Assembly: GCA_005884125.1 (NCBI GenBank)
Contig: VAXP01000127.1
Span: 6,175 to 59,640 of the forward strand
Length of the DNA: 53,466 nt
Source of the DNA: Actinomycetota bacterium
GTDB lineage: Bacteria > Actinomycetota > Acidimicrobiia > Acidimicrobiales > AC-35
Direction: 5' to 3'
Position numbers and translations under genes: made by a program. The notes below the pieces were generated by a model. That model was given only the letters and a program-made list of their open reading frames with translations, was not told the origin of the DNA and did no database searches. This document shows, in pieces, positions 8,348 to 16,615 of the stretch; position 1 is the stretch's first letter; every line of letters starts with the position of its first letter.

Positions 8348-9289
8348 TCAGTCCCGCAGGGCCTTGCCGGTGAGGTGGAGGAACACGGCCTCCAGGTCCG
8401 GCTCCACCACCTCCACCGACGTCACCGACACGCCCACGCAGCCGGCCACCTCGAGAAGGCGCGGGAGGAGGGACCGCGGGTCGCTCCCGACCACCTCGAC
8501 CCGCTCGTCGACCACCGTCGCTCGTTCCACCGTGGGCAGGGCCCGGCAGGCCTCGGCCAGCGCCTCGAGAGGCCCGCTCGCCGCCAGCTCGACCCGCCCG
8601 CTCCGACCCACGGTGGCCACGAGGTCGCGGCGCGACCCCTCGGCGACGAGGTGGCCCTCGTCGAGGATGCCGACGCGTCCGCACAGTCGCTCCACCTCCT
8701 CCATGTAGTGGGAGGCGTAGAGGACGGCGATGCCCCCGGCGGCAAGATGCTCGACGCTCTCGAGGATGGCGTTGCGGCTCTGGGGGTCGACACCCACGGT
8801 CGGCTCGTCGAGCACGAGCAGCTGGGGCTCGTGCAGGAGCCCGGCGGAGATGTTGGCCCGCCGCTTCATGCCACCCGAGTACTCACTGATGCGGTCGTCG
8901 GCCCGCTCCTTGAGCCCCACGATCTCGAGCACGGCGGCGATGCGACTGGTCAGGGCCGCGCCCGAGAGGCCGTAGAGGCGGCCGAAGAATCTCAGGTTCT
9001 CCCGCGCCGTCATGTCCGGGTAGAGGGCTACCTCCTGGGGGACGTAGCCGATCGCCGCCTTGGCCGCGAGCTCGTCGCCGTCGAGGCGGTGCCCGGCCAC
9101 GACCACTTCGCCCCCGTCCGGCCGCAGCAGCCCGCACACGAGCGAGATGGTGGTCGTCTTGCCCGCCCCGTTGGGCCCGAGCAGGCCGTAGGACTCTCCG
9201 GCCGCGATCTCCAGGCTCAGACCGTCGACGGCAACCCGGTCACCGAAGCGCTTGGTCAGGTCTCGGCAGACGAGGGCGGGATCGGCCAT
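8348..9289 (-). CDS. ABC transporter ATP-binding protein (DrrA/CcmA type)
   Basis: A 313-residue ATPase with Walker [10 protein letters not shown] (residues 38-46), Q-loop VPQE, signature YSGGMKRRA (about 138-146), Walker B LLVLDEP (157-163), and an H-loop at SHYMEE. After the nucleotide-binding domain there is a C-terminal extension of about 85 residues (VELAASGPLEALAEA onward), as in daunorubicin-resistance-type exporters. ATG at 9289 gives MADPALVCRDLTKRFG; the in-frame upstream sequence is not protein-like. The operon order is ATPase, permease, permease, all minus strand with minimal spacing. It powers the exporter encoded downstream. Confidence 0.95.
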   Translation of the reverse strand: MADPALVCRDLTKRFGDRVAVDGLSLEIAAGESYGLLGPNGAGKTTTISLVCGLLRPDGGEVVVAGHRLDGDELAAKAAIGYVPQEVALYPDMTARENLRFFGRLYGLSGAALTSRIAAVLEIVGLKERADDRISEYSGGMKRRANISAGLLHEPQLLVLDEPTVGVDPQSRNAILESVEHLAAGGIAVLYASHYMEEVERLCGRVGILDEGHLVAEGSRRDLVATVGRSGRVELAASGPLEALAEACRALPTVERATVVDERVEVVGSDPRSLLPRLLEVAGCVGVSVTSVEVVEPDLEAVFLHLTGKALRD

Positions 9290-9303
9290 GGGTGCCGAGG
9301 CGT

Positions 9304-10613
9304 TCAGGCCTCGACGACGCGTGTTGCCTTGAAGCCGGCCCTGGGCAGTGCCTCGCGATCGAGGACCTCGACCGTCGCCTTGATGCCGATGCCCTCGGCG
9401 ATGGCCGATGCGCACGCAGAGGCCAGCGAGTCGCGGTCCGCGGAGGCCTCGCCCACCTCGACGCGGACCCGCAGGGGGTCGTTGTCGTCGCTCGGTCGCA
9501 CCACGACGTACTCCAGGGAGGGCTTGGACACGCCGTCGACCTTGCGTAGGGCACGCTCCACCTCGTGCACGTTGAAGCGGCTACCCTGCACCCTGAGGAG
9601 GTCCTTGAAGCGTCCGCCCCAGAACCCCCGGATGGTGGTCTCCCCGCACGTGCACCGCACGCCTCCTCCAGGTCGTAGCGGAGCAGGCCGTTGTCGCGGT
9701 CCAGGGTCGTGACGACCAGGTTGCCCCACTCGCCGTCGGGCACCTCGCGACCCGTGTCGGGGTCCACGGCCTGCACGATGGCCCAGTCCTCGTGCAGGTG
9801 GGCGCCGGGCTGCTGGCCGCACGGGCCCCCGAGGTAGGCGTAGCACTCGAGGCCGGCCGTCATGAGGGGCGAGCCCTTTCCGGCTCCGCCCATCTCCGGG
9901 ATGCGGAGGCCGACTTCCTCGAAGGGGTCGAGCCCGAGCTTGGCCGAGACCTCGAAGTAGCGGCCCAGGGAGAAGCCGACGAAGGGGATGTCGGGCTTGA
10001 TGCGCATCCACGTGCGGATGCCCTGCTCGGCCAGCTCGTCGGTGTCGGGAGGGGGGACCCAGCAGTTGACCAGGCCGAAGTACTCGTAGCTCCCCGAGAG
10101 CATCACGCCCCCCCCGTACAGGTAGGCGGGGTGGGCGTGGGTGGCGATCATCCCTGGACGCCACCCGTTGCGCCACCAGATGCGCGCCCCCGATTCGTAC
10201 TCCACCCAGATGTCGTGCCTGGTCCACAGCATCACCGTGGGCGTGCCCGTGGTGCCCGTGGAGGTTCCCATGCGCACGCACTGGTTGGGCGAGGTGAAGC
10301 GGTAGTCGCCCCAGGGCGGGTGGGCCGTCTCCGACTCGCGCAGGTCCTGCTTGACCGTGGGGGGTATCTGCCACAGGTCGTCCAGGCTCTCGAGGTCGTC
10401 GGCCGAGCTGATCCCCGCGGCGGCGAGCTTGCCCTTGAACAGGGGCGCGGGCGCCTCCAGGATGCGCCTGAGCATGGTGCGGAGGCGCTCCTCCTGCATC
10501 GCCCGGCGCCGTTCGGGGTCCATGGTCTGGGCCTCGACATCCCAGAACTTCTGGTCGGGGTCGCGGGGCGCGGGGCCCAGGACTTCGGGTCCGGAGAGGG
10601 GCATGGGCGTCAT
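9304..10613 (-). pseudogene. Phenylacetate-CoA ligase-like (PaaK family) enzyme, frameshifted
   Basis: The N-terminal ~330 residues from ATG 10613 read as a PaaK-type ligase: QKFWDVEAQTM, then the phosphate loop GTSTGTTGTPTVMLWT, and GNLVVTTLDRDNGLLRYDLEEA, the usual segment before the C-terminal domain. The sequence then leaves frame near 9660. In the adjacent frame it resumes VRCTCGETTIRGFWGGRFKDLLRV, the HGR-type hinge region, and continues to a stop at 9304. One missing base in the GCGTGCGG context explains the break. PaaK-family enzymes form aryl- or acyl-CoA from free acids. The start lies 13 bp from the palindrome at 10627. If the frameshift is an assembly error the gene is intact. Confidence 0.82.
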
Positions 10614-10626
10614 GATGACCGAGACA

Positions 10627-10640
10627 TGACACGCGTGTCA
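10627..10640. promoter_or_regulatory. Palindromic operator TGACACGCGTGTCA (site 1)
   Basis: A perfect 14-bp palindrome between the divergent PaaK-like gene (start 10613, minus) and the small coiled-coil gene (start 10678, plus). It abuts a minus-strand -10 box TACCGT (10645-10640) and so would cover the transcription start of the PaaK-like gene. It is the most symmetric of five TGAC-N6-GTCA sites in the window. Homodimeric repressors of the TetR or similar families bind such sites. The regulator is not proven. Confidence 0.65.
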
Positions 10641-10664
10641 CGGTAGGGCGGGCCCCTCCGGGCC

Positions 10665-10670
10665 TATGCT
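10665..10670 (+). promoter_or_regulatory. -10 box TATGCT for a leaderless start
   Basis: TATGCT fits the actinobacterial TANNNT consensus and lies 7 nt upstream of the GTG at 10678. The spacing puts the transcription start at the start codon, which decides for GTG 10678 over the ATG at 10666 that lies inside the box. The palindrome at 10627 is just upstream of where a -35 box would be. Confidence 0.5.
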
Positions 10671-10677
10671 CGCCGGC

Positions 10678-10854
10678 GTGGGAGTGGTCGACGGGAGGGG
10701 CTGGGTCAAGGCCAGGACTCGCCACCTGGAGGCGGAGCTGGACAAGGCGTCGACCGACGAGGAGCGCGGCCACATCCAGGCCGAGCTCGACCGGCTCAAG
10801 GGGGAACGGCGCCGCAGCTGGCTGTCGCGGCTGCTGCCCTTCCTCTCCCGGTAA
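10678..10854 (+). CDS. Small basic coiled-coil protein, unknown function
   Basis: A 58-residue protein from the GTG at 10678. It contains one charged helical stretch, TRHLEAELDKASTDEERGHIQAELDRLKGERRRSW, with heptad-like leucine spacing, then a short hydrophobic end (LSRLLPFLSR). No family is recognised. The coding signal is supported by high third-position GC and by the leaderless promoter. It is the first gene of the long plus-strand run and ends 11 nt before the ferredoxin. It could be a small scaffold or membrane-peripheral partner, but this is a guess. Confidence 0.6.
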   Translation: MGVVDGRGWVKARTRHLEAELDKASTDEERGHIQAELDRLKGERRRSWLSRLLPFLSR

Positions 10855-10865
10855 GGGCGGGCGAC

Positions 10866-11063
10866 GTGGAGATCTCCATCAACCGGGAGACGTGCATGGG
10901 CTCGGGGAACTGCGCCTACTGGGCCCCGGGCGTGTTCGACCTCGACGACGAGGGCCTGGCCATCGTCGTCGACCCGGGCGGGGCGGAGGAGGCGCGCATC
11001 CGGCTGGCGGCCGAGGGGTGCCCGACCCAGTCGATCGTCCTCGGCCCCGATCCCGCCCGCTAG
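10866..11063 (+). CDS. Ferredoxin, single [3Fe-4S] cluster type
   Basis: A 65-residue ferredoxin from a GTG at 10866. The cysteines are C10 and C16 (CMGSGNC, a C-x5-C) and C52 (GCPTQ). The second position of the usual CxxCxxC is missing and replaced by Gly, which is the pattern of [3Fe-4S] ferredoxins such as those that feed electrons to cytochromes P450. The N-terminal MEISINRETC and VFDLDDEGLA match the family. A P450 is encoded 40 kb downstream (51315) and could be a partner, though the two are not adjacent. The ferredoxin immediately precedes the double acyl-CoA dehydrogenase. Confidence 0.9.
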   Translation: MEISINRETCMGSGNCAYWAPGVFDLDDEGLAIVVDPGGAEEARIRLAAEGCPTQSIVLGPDPAR

Positions 11064-11081
11064 GACACCGCCCCAGCCACC

Positions 11082-13283
11082 ATGCCCATCGGCGTCAGCG
11101 AGGAGCACGAGGCCCTGGGCCGCTCGGTCCGTCGCTGGGTGGAGGCCCACACCCCTCCTGAGGTGGTGCGGGCCGGGCTGGAGCTGGGCCGGGAGGAGCT
11201 TCCGCCCTTCTGGTCCGAACTGGCCCGTCAGGGCTGGCTGGGGCTGCACCTTCCCGAGCAGCACGGAGGCGAGGGCTACGGGTTGCCCGAGCTGGCCGTG
11301 GTTCTCGAGGAGCTGGGCCGGGCCTGCGTTCCCGGGCCCTTCCTACCCACGGTCCTGGCCGGGGCGGCCATCGCCACTTGGGGGGGCGAGAGGCTGCGGG
11401 CCCAGCTCCTCCCGGGACTGGCCGCGGGCTCGATCTTGGGGACGCTGGCCTTCGGCGCCGGGTCCATGAGCGCCGAGCCCGTCGATGCCGGACTCGACGG
11501 CGGCGTCACCCTCCGGCTCGACGGCTCGGTGCGCCCGGTTCTCGGGGGCACGCTGGCCGACGTGGCGGTGGTACCCGCCTCCAGCGCCGAGGGCGAGGTG
11601 TGGTGCGTCGTGCGGGTCGCCGACCTCGAGGTCGAGGCGCTCGACGCTCTCGACGGCACCCGGGGGCTCGCCGAGGTCCGGGCCCGTGGGGCGGAGGTCG
11701 GTCCCGACGAGCGACTGACCCCGGCCGCAACCGAGCAGGTGGCGGGGCTCGCCGCCGTCCTCATCGCGGCAGAGTGCGCCGGGGGCGCGGGCTGGTGCGT
11801 CGACACCGCGGCGTCCCACGCCAAGGTCCGGGAGCAGTTCGGTCGGCCCATCGGGCAGTTCCAGGCCGTGAAGCACCGCTGTGCCGACATGCTCGTGGCC
11901 GCCGAGGGGGCCCGGGCCGCGGCTTGGGACGCGGCCCGGGCCCCCCTGACCGAGCCCTCGGGCTCCCTGGCCGCGGCGGTGGCGGCCGTGGTCGCGCCCG
12001 ACGCCTTTCTGGGCTGCGCCAAGGACTGCATCCAGGTCCTCGGGGGGATGGGCTTCACCTGGGAGCACGACGCCCACCTCTACCTGAGGCGGGCGGTGGC
12101 CCTGCGCCAGCTCCTGGGGCGCTCGAGCGCCTGGCAGGCGCGGGTCGCCCGCCTGGCGCTGGCCGGCGCCCGCCGCACCCTGGACGTGACCCTGCCCGAG
12201 GACAGCGTGCCCGTGCGGGACGAGGTGCGGGCCTTCGCCGCCTCGCTCGAAGGGCTCGATGGAGCCGAGGCGCGCCGGCGCCTGGCCGACCACGGCTATC
12301 TCGCCCCTCACTGGCCCCGGCCGTGGGGCCGGGACGCCGGACCGGTCGAGCAGCTGGTCATCGACCAGGAGCTGCGCCGGGCCCGGGTCCGCCGTCCCCA
12401 CCTGGCCGTGGGCGCCTGGGCCCTGCCGACGATCATCGCCCACGGCACCCCCGAGCAGCAGGAGCGCTGGGTCCGGCCCACGCTCTACGGCGGGCTGGCC
12501 TGGTGCCAGATGTTCAGCGAGCCCGGGGCCGGGTCCGACCTGGCCTCCCTCAGCACCAAAGCCACGCGATCGTCCGGGGGCTGGATGCTGAGCGGGCAGA
12601 AGGTGTGGACGTCGATGGCCGCCGAGGCGGACTGGGCCATATGCCTGGCTCGCACCAGCTCGGACGCACCAAAGCACCGGGGGATCACCTACTTCATCGT
12701 CGACATGGCGGGCGAGGGGATCGATGTGCGGCCCCTGCGGGAGCTGACCGGCCAGGCCATGTTCAACGAGGTCTTCCTCTCCGACGTCTTCGTCCCCGAC
12801 GACTGCGTCATCGGGGCGGTGGACGACGGCTGGCGCCTGGCCCGCACGACCCTGGCCAACGAGCGCGTCTCCATGGGCACGGGCTCTTCCTTCGGGCTGG
12901 GGGTGGAGACGCTCCTGCAGCTGGTGGCCAGGCTGCAGCGCCCCGAGGCGGCCGAGGGGATCCTGGCCGAGGTGGGCCAGCTGCTGGCCGAGTCGTCCAC
13001 CCTGGCCGTCCTGGGCCTGCGCACGACCCTGAGGGCCTTGGGCGGGGCCGAGCCCGGTCCCGAGTCGAGCGTGCGCAAGCTGGCCGGCGCCGAGCACGAC
13101 CAGCGCGTGCAGGAGCTGGGGCTCAGCCTGCTGGGGCCGGAGGGGTCCACGACCGTGGGGGAGGCGGCCACCTGGACCTACGGGTTCCTGGCCAACCGCT
13201 GCCTCACCATCGCCGGGGGGACGAGCGAGATCCAGCGCAACGTGATCGCCGAGCGCCTGCTCGGGCTGCCCAAGGACCCGTGA
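11082..13283 (+). CDS. Double-domain acyl-CoA dehydrogenase (FadE6/FadE34-like layout)
   Basis: A 733-residue fusion of two acyl-CoA dehydrogenase chains. Residues 1-360 form a short FadE module ending in GMGFTWEHDAHLYLRRAVALRQ. Residues about 365-733 form a full second module with MFSEPGAGSDLASL (flavin/acyl region), GQKVWTSMAAEADW and the C-terminal GGTSEIQRNVIAERLLGL. In Mycobacterium, FadE34 and FadE6 share this double length; FadE34 oxidises a cholesterol side-chain CoA ester. Fusion of two chains that form heteromers in other pathways is the known rationale. ATG at 11082; the following CoA ligase overlaps by 4 nt (GTGA at 13280). The exact substrate is not determinable here. Confidence 0.93.
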   Translation: MPIGVSEEHEALGRSVRRWVEAHTPPEVVRAGLELGREELPPFWSELARQGWLGLHLPEQHGGEGYGLPELAVVLEELGRACVPGPFLPTVLAGAAIATWGGERLRAQLLPGLAAGSILGTLAFGAGSMSAEPVDAGLDGGVTLRLDGSVRPVLGGTLADVAVVPASSAEGEVWCVVRVADLEVEALDALDGTRGLAEVRARGAEVGPDERLTPAATEQVAGLAAVLIAAECAGGAGWCVDTAASHAKVREQFGRPIGQFQAVKHRCADMLVAAEGARAAAWDAARAPLTEPSGSLAAAVAAVVAPDAFLGCAKDCIQVLGGMGFTWEHDAHLYLRRAVALRQLLGRSSAWQARVARLALAGARRTLDVTLPEDSVPVRDEVRAFAASLEGLDGAEARRRLADHGYLAPHWPRPWGRDAGPVEQLVIDQELRRARVRRPHLAVGAWALPTIIAHGTPEQQERWVRPTLYGGLAWCQMFSEPGAGSDLASLSTKATRSSGGWMLSGQKVWTSMAAEADWAICLARTSSDAPKHRGITYFIVDMAGEGIDVRPLRELTGQAMFNEVFLSDVFVPDDCVIGAVDDGWRLARTTLANERVSMGTGSSFGLGVETLLQLVARLQRPEAAEGILAEVGQLLAESSTLAVLGLRTTLRALGGAEPGPESSVRKLAGAEHDQRVQELGLSLLGPEGSTTVGEAATWTYGFLANRCLTIAGGTSEIQRNVIAERLLGLPKDP

Positions 13284-14911
13284 GCGAGGGGGAGCGGGGG
13301 GCGTCGGGCCAGGCGCGGCGCGGCTTTTCGGCCCACGCCGCGGCCACGCCCGGGCGGGCGGCGCTCGTCCTCGGCGACCGCACCCTCACCTACGGCGAGC
13401 TCGACCGGCGCTCGGGCTCGGTGGCCCTGGCTCTGCGGGGCCTGGGTGTGGACGGGGGCGACCGCGTCGCGGTCATGCTGCCCAACGGCTTGGAGCTCTT
13501 CGAGTGCGCCCTGGCCCTGGCCAAGCTGGACGCGGCCCTGGTTCCGGTGAACTGGCACCTGAAGGCGGACGAGCTGACCTGGATACTGACGGACTCGGCC
13601 GCGGCCGTGCTGGTGACCGACGCCGCCATCTGGGACTCGGTCTCCGCCGCCGGGGCGCGGGTCCCGGGCTGCCGGGTCGTCGTGGTGGGCGGGCCCCCGG
13701 CCCCCGCTTCCACCGTCGACTACGAGGGCCTGGTGGCCGGGCCGGTCGGCGGTGCCGACGGCGAGGTTCTCGACGCCGGCGCCGGCCCCTCCCTGGTCTT
13801 CTACACGTCGGGGACCACGGGCCGGCCCAAGGGCGTGGTCCACGGCGCCCGAGGGGCGGCAGCCGCCGGCCCACCCCGGACCGGCTCGGCCGCCGGGGCG
13901 GGCCGGGCCCGACTGGCGGCCGCCCAGGACGGGCAGGTGGCGCTCTGGAGGTGGACGGACGAGGACGTCCACCTCCTGTCGGGACCGGGCTACCACGCCG
14001 GCCCCTGCGGCTGGACCCTCACCGCCCTGTACGCGGGAGCGACGACGGTCATCCTCCCCGCCTGGGACGCCCGCAGGTGGTTGGAGCTGGTGGAGCGTCA
14101 CCGGGTGACCCGCTCGTTCATGGTGCCGTCCCACTTCGTCCGCATTCTGGAGCTGCCCGAGCGAGAGCGGCGCCAGCGCGACCTTTCCAGCCTCAGGCTC
14201 ATCGTCCACGCCGCCGCCCCCTGCCCCACGGGCGTCAAGCGCCGCATCATCGAAGAGCTCCCAACGGCCGAGATCTGGGAGCTCTACGGGGCCAGCGAGG
14301 GCGGCGCCACCCGCATCTCTCCGCAGGAGTGGCTGGCCCGGCCCGGAAGCGTGGGCCTGCCCTGGCCCGGCGTGGGCGTGAAGATCCTCGACGAAGAGGG
14401 CCGGGAGCTGCCGCCGGATCGCACCGGCCTGGTGTACGTGGTGCCTCCGGGGGGAGCGGGGTTCCACTACCACAACGACACGGACAAGACGGCTTCGGCC
14501 TGGCGGGGAGACGCCTTCACCGTGGGAGACGTGGGCCACCTGGACGAGGACGGCTACCTGTTCATCACCGACCGGGCCTCGGACATGGTCATCCGGGGCG
14601 GGGTGAACGTCTATCCCCGGGAGGCCGAGGACGCCCTCTACGCCCACCCGGGGGTGGTCGACTGCGCCGTGTTCGGCGTGCCCGACCCCGTCCTGGGCGA
14701 GCGCCTCAAGGCCATGGTCGAGCTGCGGGACACGGGTGTTACGGCCGAAGACCTCCTGGCCCACTGCCGGGACAGGCTGGCCGGCTTCAAGTGCCCGGAG
14801 ATCGTGGAGCTGGTCGACACCCTGCCCCGGGACCCCAACGGCAAGGTGCTGAAGCGGCTGCTGCGGGACGCCCACTGGGGCGGGACCCGTACCGCCATCT
14901 CGACCGAGTGA
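13280..14911 (+). CDS. Acyl-CoA synthetase (FadD type)
   Basis: A 543-residue adenylate-forming ligase. It starts with GTG at 13280, overlapping the previous stop. Motifs: YTSGTTGRPKGVVHGARG (A3), ELYGASEGG (A5), VGDVGHLDEDGYLF (A7), DMVIRGGVNVYP (A8) and DPNGKVLKRLL with the catalytic Lys near the C-terminus. An Ala/Gly/Arg-rich insert (about residues 195-215) after A3 is common in related FadD proteins. Co-directional with the double dehydrogenase and the MaoC gene, it probably activates the acid substrate of this module. It is the third ligase in the window. Confidence 0.93.
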   Translation: MSEGERGASGQARRGFSAHAAATPGRAALVLGDRTLTYGELDRRSGSVALALRGLGVDGGDRVAVMLPNGLELFECALALAKLDAALVPVNWHLKADELTWILTDSAAAVLVTDAAIWDSVSAAGARVPGCRVVVVGGPPAPASTVDYEGLVAGPVGGADGEVLDAGAGPSLVFYTSGTTGRPKGVVHGARGAAAAGPPRTGSAAGAGRARLAAAQDGQVALWRWTDEDVHLLSGPGYHAGPCGWTLTALYAGATTVILPAWDARRWLELVERHRVTRSFMVPSHFVRILELPERERRQRDLSSLRLIVHAAAPCPTGVKRRIIEELPTAEIWELYGASEGGATRISPQEWLARPGSVGLPWPGVGVKILDEEGRELPPDRTGLVYVVPPGGAGFHYHNDTDKTASAWRGDAFTVGDVGHLDEDGYLFITDRASDMVIRGGVNVYPREAEDALYAHPGVVDCAVFGVPDPVLGERLKAMVELRDTGVTAEDLLAHCRDRLAGFKCPEIVELVDTLPRDPNGKVLKRLLRDAHWGGTRTAISTE

Positions 14912-14955
14912 GCCCGGGCCGGGCTGCGGGCCCGGCCGAGGGCGGCCCCCGGCGT

Positions 14956-14969
14956 TGACAGCCGCGTCA
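14956..14969. promoter_or_regulatory. Palindromic operator TGACAGCCGCGTCA (site 2)
   Basis: A TGAC-N6-GTCA site 22 nt before the MaoC GTG. A perfect -35 hexamer TTGACA (14955-14960) shares its bases with the left arm, so binding would block polymerase. No clear TANNNT lies at the expected spacing. It implies that the second half of the catabolic run has its own promoter. Confidence 0.6.
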
Positions 14970-14990
14970 GGGTTTCTGTAGGAAGGGCCC

Positions 14991-15422
14991 GTGGGTGAGC
15001 GCAAGCTGTTCTTCGAGGACGTCAACGAAGGCGACAGCGCGCCCGAGCTGCGCCATGAGCTGACCCGGACCGACCTGGTGATGTACGCAGGGGCCTCGGG
15101 TGACTTCAACCCCATGCACCACGACGAGGTCAAGGCCAAGGAGAGCGGCCTCCCCAGCGTCTTCGGCCACGGGATGTTCTCCGCCGGCTTCCTGGCCAGG
15201 GCCGTAACCGACTACGTCGGCGTGGGCAACCTGCGCAGCTACAAGGTGCGCTTCGTGAAGCAGACCTGGCCCGGGGAGACCTTCACCACCAGCGTGGTGG
15301 TCAGGGCCAAGAGGAAGGAAGACGGCGAGCAGCTGGTCGACCTGGAGTGCGCCCTGTCCAACCAGGACGGCGAGGTGAAGGTCAGCGGCCAGGCGACCGC
15401 GGCTTTGCCCTCACGGGGGTAA
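14991..15422 (+). CDS. MaoC-like (R)-enoyl-CoA hydratase, hot-dog fold
   Basis: A 143-residue single hot-dog protein. The hydratase-2 motif is present: residues 37-45 read GDFNPMHHD, with Asp38 and His43 as the catalytic pair, followed by VFGHGMFSAGFLAR, the substrate-binding helix. In Actinobacteria such chains act alone or together with a DUF35-containing partner (ChsH1/ChsH2 in cholesterol side-chain degradation), adding water to an enoyl-CoA. Here two DUF35 genes follow directly. AGGAAGG at 14980 is a good ribosome site for the GTG at 14991. The palindrome at 14956 lies upstream. Confidence 0.9.
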   Translation: MGERKLFFEDVNEGDSAPELRHELTRTDLVMYAGASGDFNPMHHDEVKAKESGLPSVFGHGMFSAGFLARAVTDYVGVGNLRSYKVRFVKQTWPGETFTTSVVVRAKRKEDGEQLVDLECALSNQDGEVKVSGQATAALPSRG

Positions 15423-15430
15423 GCCGGCCC

Positions 15431-15853
15431 ATGGCGGGCGGAGCGCCCCGCTTCGACCTCCCCACCCCCGACCCAAGCACCGAGCCCTTCTGGGAGGCGT
15501 CGCGCGCCGGGCGCCTCCTTGTGCGTCGCTGCCGGGCCTGCGGGCGAGCGCATTTCTATCCCCGGCCCTTCTGCCCGACCTGCTGGAGCGACCAGGTGGA
15601 TTGGGAGGAGGCGAGCGGGCGGGCCACGCTCTACACGTGGTCGGTGGTGCACCAGAACGACCTCCCCCCGTTCGCCGAGCGCGTCCCCTATGTGGCCGCG
15701 GTCGTGGACCTCGAGGAGGGGCCCAGGATGATGACCAACGTGGTGGACTGCCCGTTCGAGGACCTGCGGGTGGGGATGGCCCTGGAGGTGACGTTCAGGG
15801 CCGAGACGGAAGAGATCAGCCTTCCGCTCTTCCGCCCCGTACCTGCCTGGTGA
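15431..15853 (+). CDS. DUF35 (Zn-ribbon plus OB-fold) acyl-CoA-associated protein A
   Basis: A 140-residue protein with the DUF35 layout: an N-terminal FWEASRAGRL helix, a rubredoxin-like zinc ribbon with C34, C37, C48 and C51 (CRACG and FCPTCWS), then an OB-fold (TLYTWSVVHQ to TNVVDC). These proteins bind acyl-CoA or serve as an obligate partner for MaoC-type hydratases and SCP2-type thiolases or aldolases. It starts 8 nt after the MaoC stop and ends 1 nt before the CMD-family gene. Pairing with MaoC is inferred from position. A second DUF35 paralogue lies at 16205. Confidence 0.9.
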   Translation: MAGGAPRFDLPTPDPSTEPFWEASRAGRLLVRRCRACGRAHFYPRPFCPTCWSDQVDWEEASGRATLYTWSVVHQNDLPPFAERVPYVAAVVDLEEGPRMMTNVVDCPFEDLRVGMALEVTFRAETEEISLPLFRPVPAW

Positions 15854-15854
15854 G

Positions 15855-16202
15855 ATGCCGCCGTCGAAGGACACCGACTGGACCTTCCCCTTCGAGGGAC
15901 CGCTGCACCAGGTCTTTCCTGCCCTCCACGAGGCCCAGAACGCCTGGCTGGCCCAGATCGACTCGCTGCGCGCCCCCGACCGCAAGACGCACGAGCTGAT
16001 CCGCATGGTGTGCACCGTCATTCTGCGCAACCCGGAGGGCGTCCGGCGCCACGCCATGCTGGCCCGGGAGGTGGGGGCCACGTGGGAGGAGGTCGTGGGC
16101 TCGATCATGCTCACGCTTCCCGGCTTCGGGCTGCTTCCCGCCGTCTCCGCCCTGCCCCACGCCCGCGAGGGCTTCGAGGCGGCGCCGGAGGCGGGCGCCT
16201 GA
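15855..16202 (+). CDS. Carboxymuconolactone decarboxylase (CMD/AhpD-like) family protein
   Basis: A 115-residue all-helical protein. The core HELIRMVCTVILRNPEGVRRHAMLAREVGATWEEVVGSIML matches the CMD fold, in which a helix with H-x3-A is followed by GA-x2-EE. The CxxC redox pair of AhpD is absent; only one Cys (in RMVCTV) remains. A peroxidase-type disulfide function is therefore unlikely, and a decarboxylase, isomerase or structural role is more plausible. Its place between two DUF35 genes, with 1 and 2 nt gaps, strongly suggests it works in the same multi-enzyme complex. Confidence 0.8.
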   Translation: MPPSKDTDWTFPFEGPLHQVFPALHEAQNAWLAQIDSLRAPDRKTHELIRMVCTVILRNPEGVRRHAMLAREVGATWEEVVGSIMLTLPGFGLLPAVSALPHAREGFEAAPEAGA

Positions 16203-16204
16203 GC

Positions 16205-16615
16205 ATGGCCGACAAGCCCTTCCGCGTCCTCCCACGGGTCACGCCCGAGAACGAGCACTTCTGGAGGGGGGGAAGGCAGGGAGAGCTCCGCTTCCTCCGC
16301 TGCCGGGCCTGCGCCTGCTACATCCATCCCCCCGCGCCCCTCTGCCCCCGGTGCCTCTCCCGGGACGTGGCCCCGGAGGCGGTGAGCGGCCGGGCGCGCC
16401 TGGCCACCTACACCGTCAACCACCAGCCCTGGTATCCGGGGCTGGATCCGCCCTACGTGATCGCCATAGTCGAGATCGAAGAGCAGCCCGACGTCCGGCT
16501 CATGACCAACATCGTCAACTGTGAGGTCGACCGGGTCGAGATCGGCATGAGGGTCAGCGTGACCTTCGAGGAGCACGAGGACGTCTGGATCCCCCTGTTC
16601 GAGCCGGCCTCGTGA
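16205..16615 (+). CDS. DUF35 (Zn-ribbon plus OB-fold) protein B
   Basis: A 136-residue paralogue of the protein at 15431. The zinc ligands are C33, C36, C47 and C50 (CRACA and LCPRC), followed by the OB-fold (ARLATYTVNHQ to TNIVNC). It overlaps the thiolase-like gene by 4 nt (GTGA at 16612), the same arrangement as ChsH2-type DUF35 and Ltp2 in steroid-degrading actinobacteria. In that system the DUF35 domain is essential for aldolase activity. The likely job here is therefore to partner the thiolase homologue directly downstream, while protein A partners MaoC. This division is an inference from gene order. Confidence 0.9.
   Translation: MADKPFRVLPRVTPENEHFWRGGRQGELRFLRCRACACYIHPPAPLCPRCLSRDVAPEAVSGRARLATYTVNHQPWYPGLDPPYVIAIVEIEEQPDVRLMTNIVNCEVDRVEIGMRVSVTFEEHEDVWIPLFEPAS

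Noticed and set aside
11378-13279. Plus-strand long frame before the 13280 synthetase start
   Set aside because: It overlaps the double acyl-CoA dehydrogenase in another frame; the translation is low-complexity.
13850-13930. Ala/Gly/Arg-rich stretch after A3 of the synthetase at 13280 as a frameshift
   Set aside because: The frame stays open and both sides match the family; such inserts occur in related FadD proteins.
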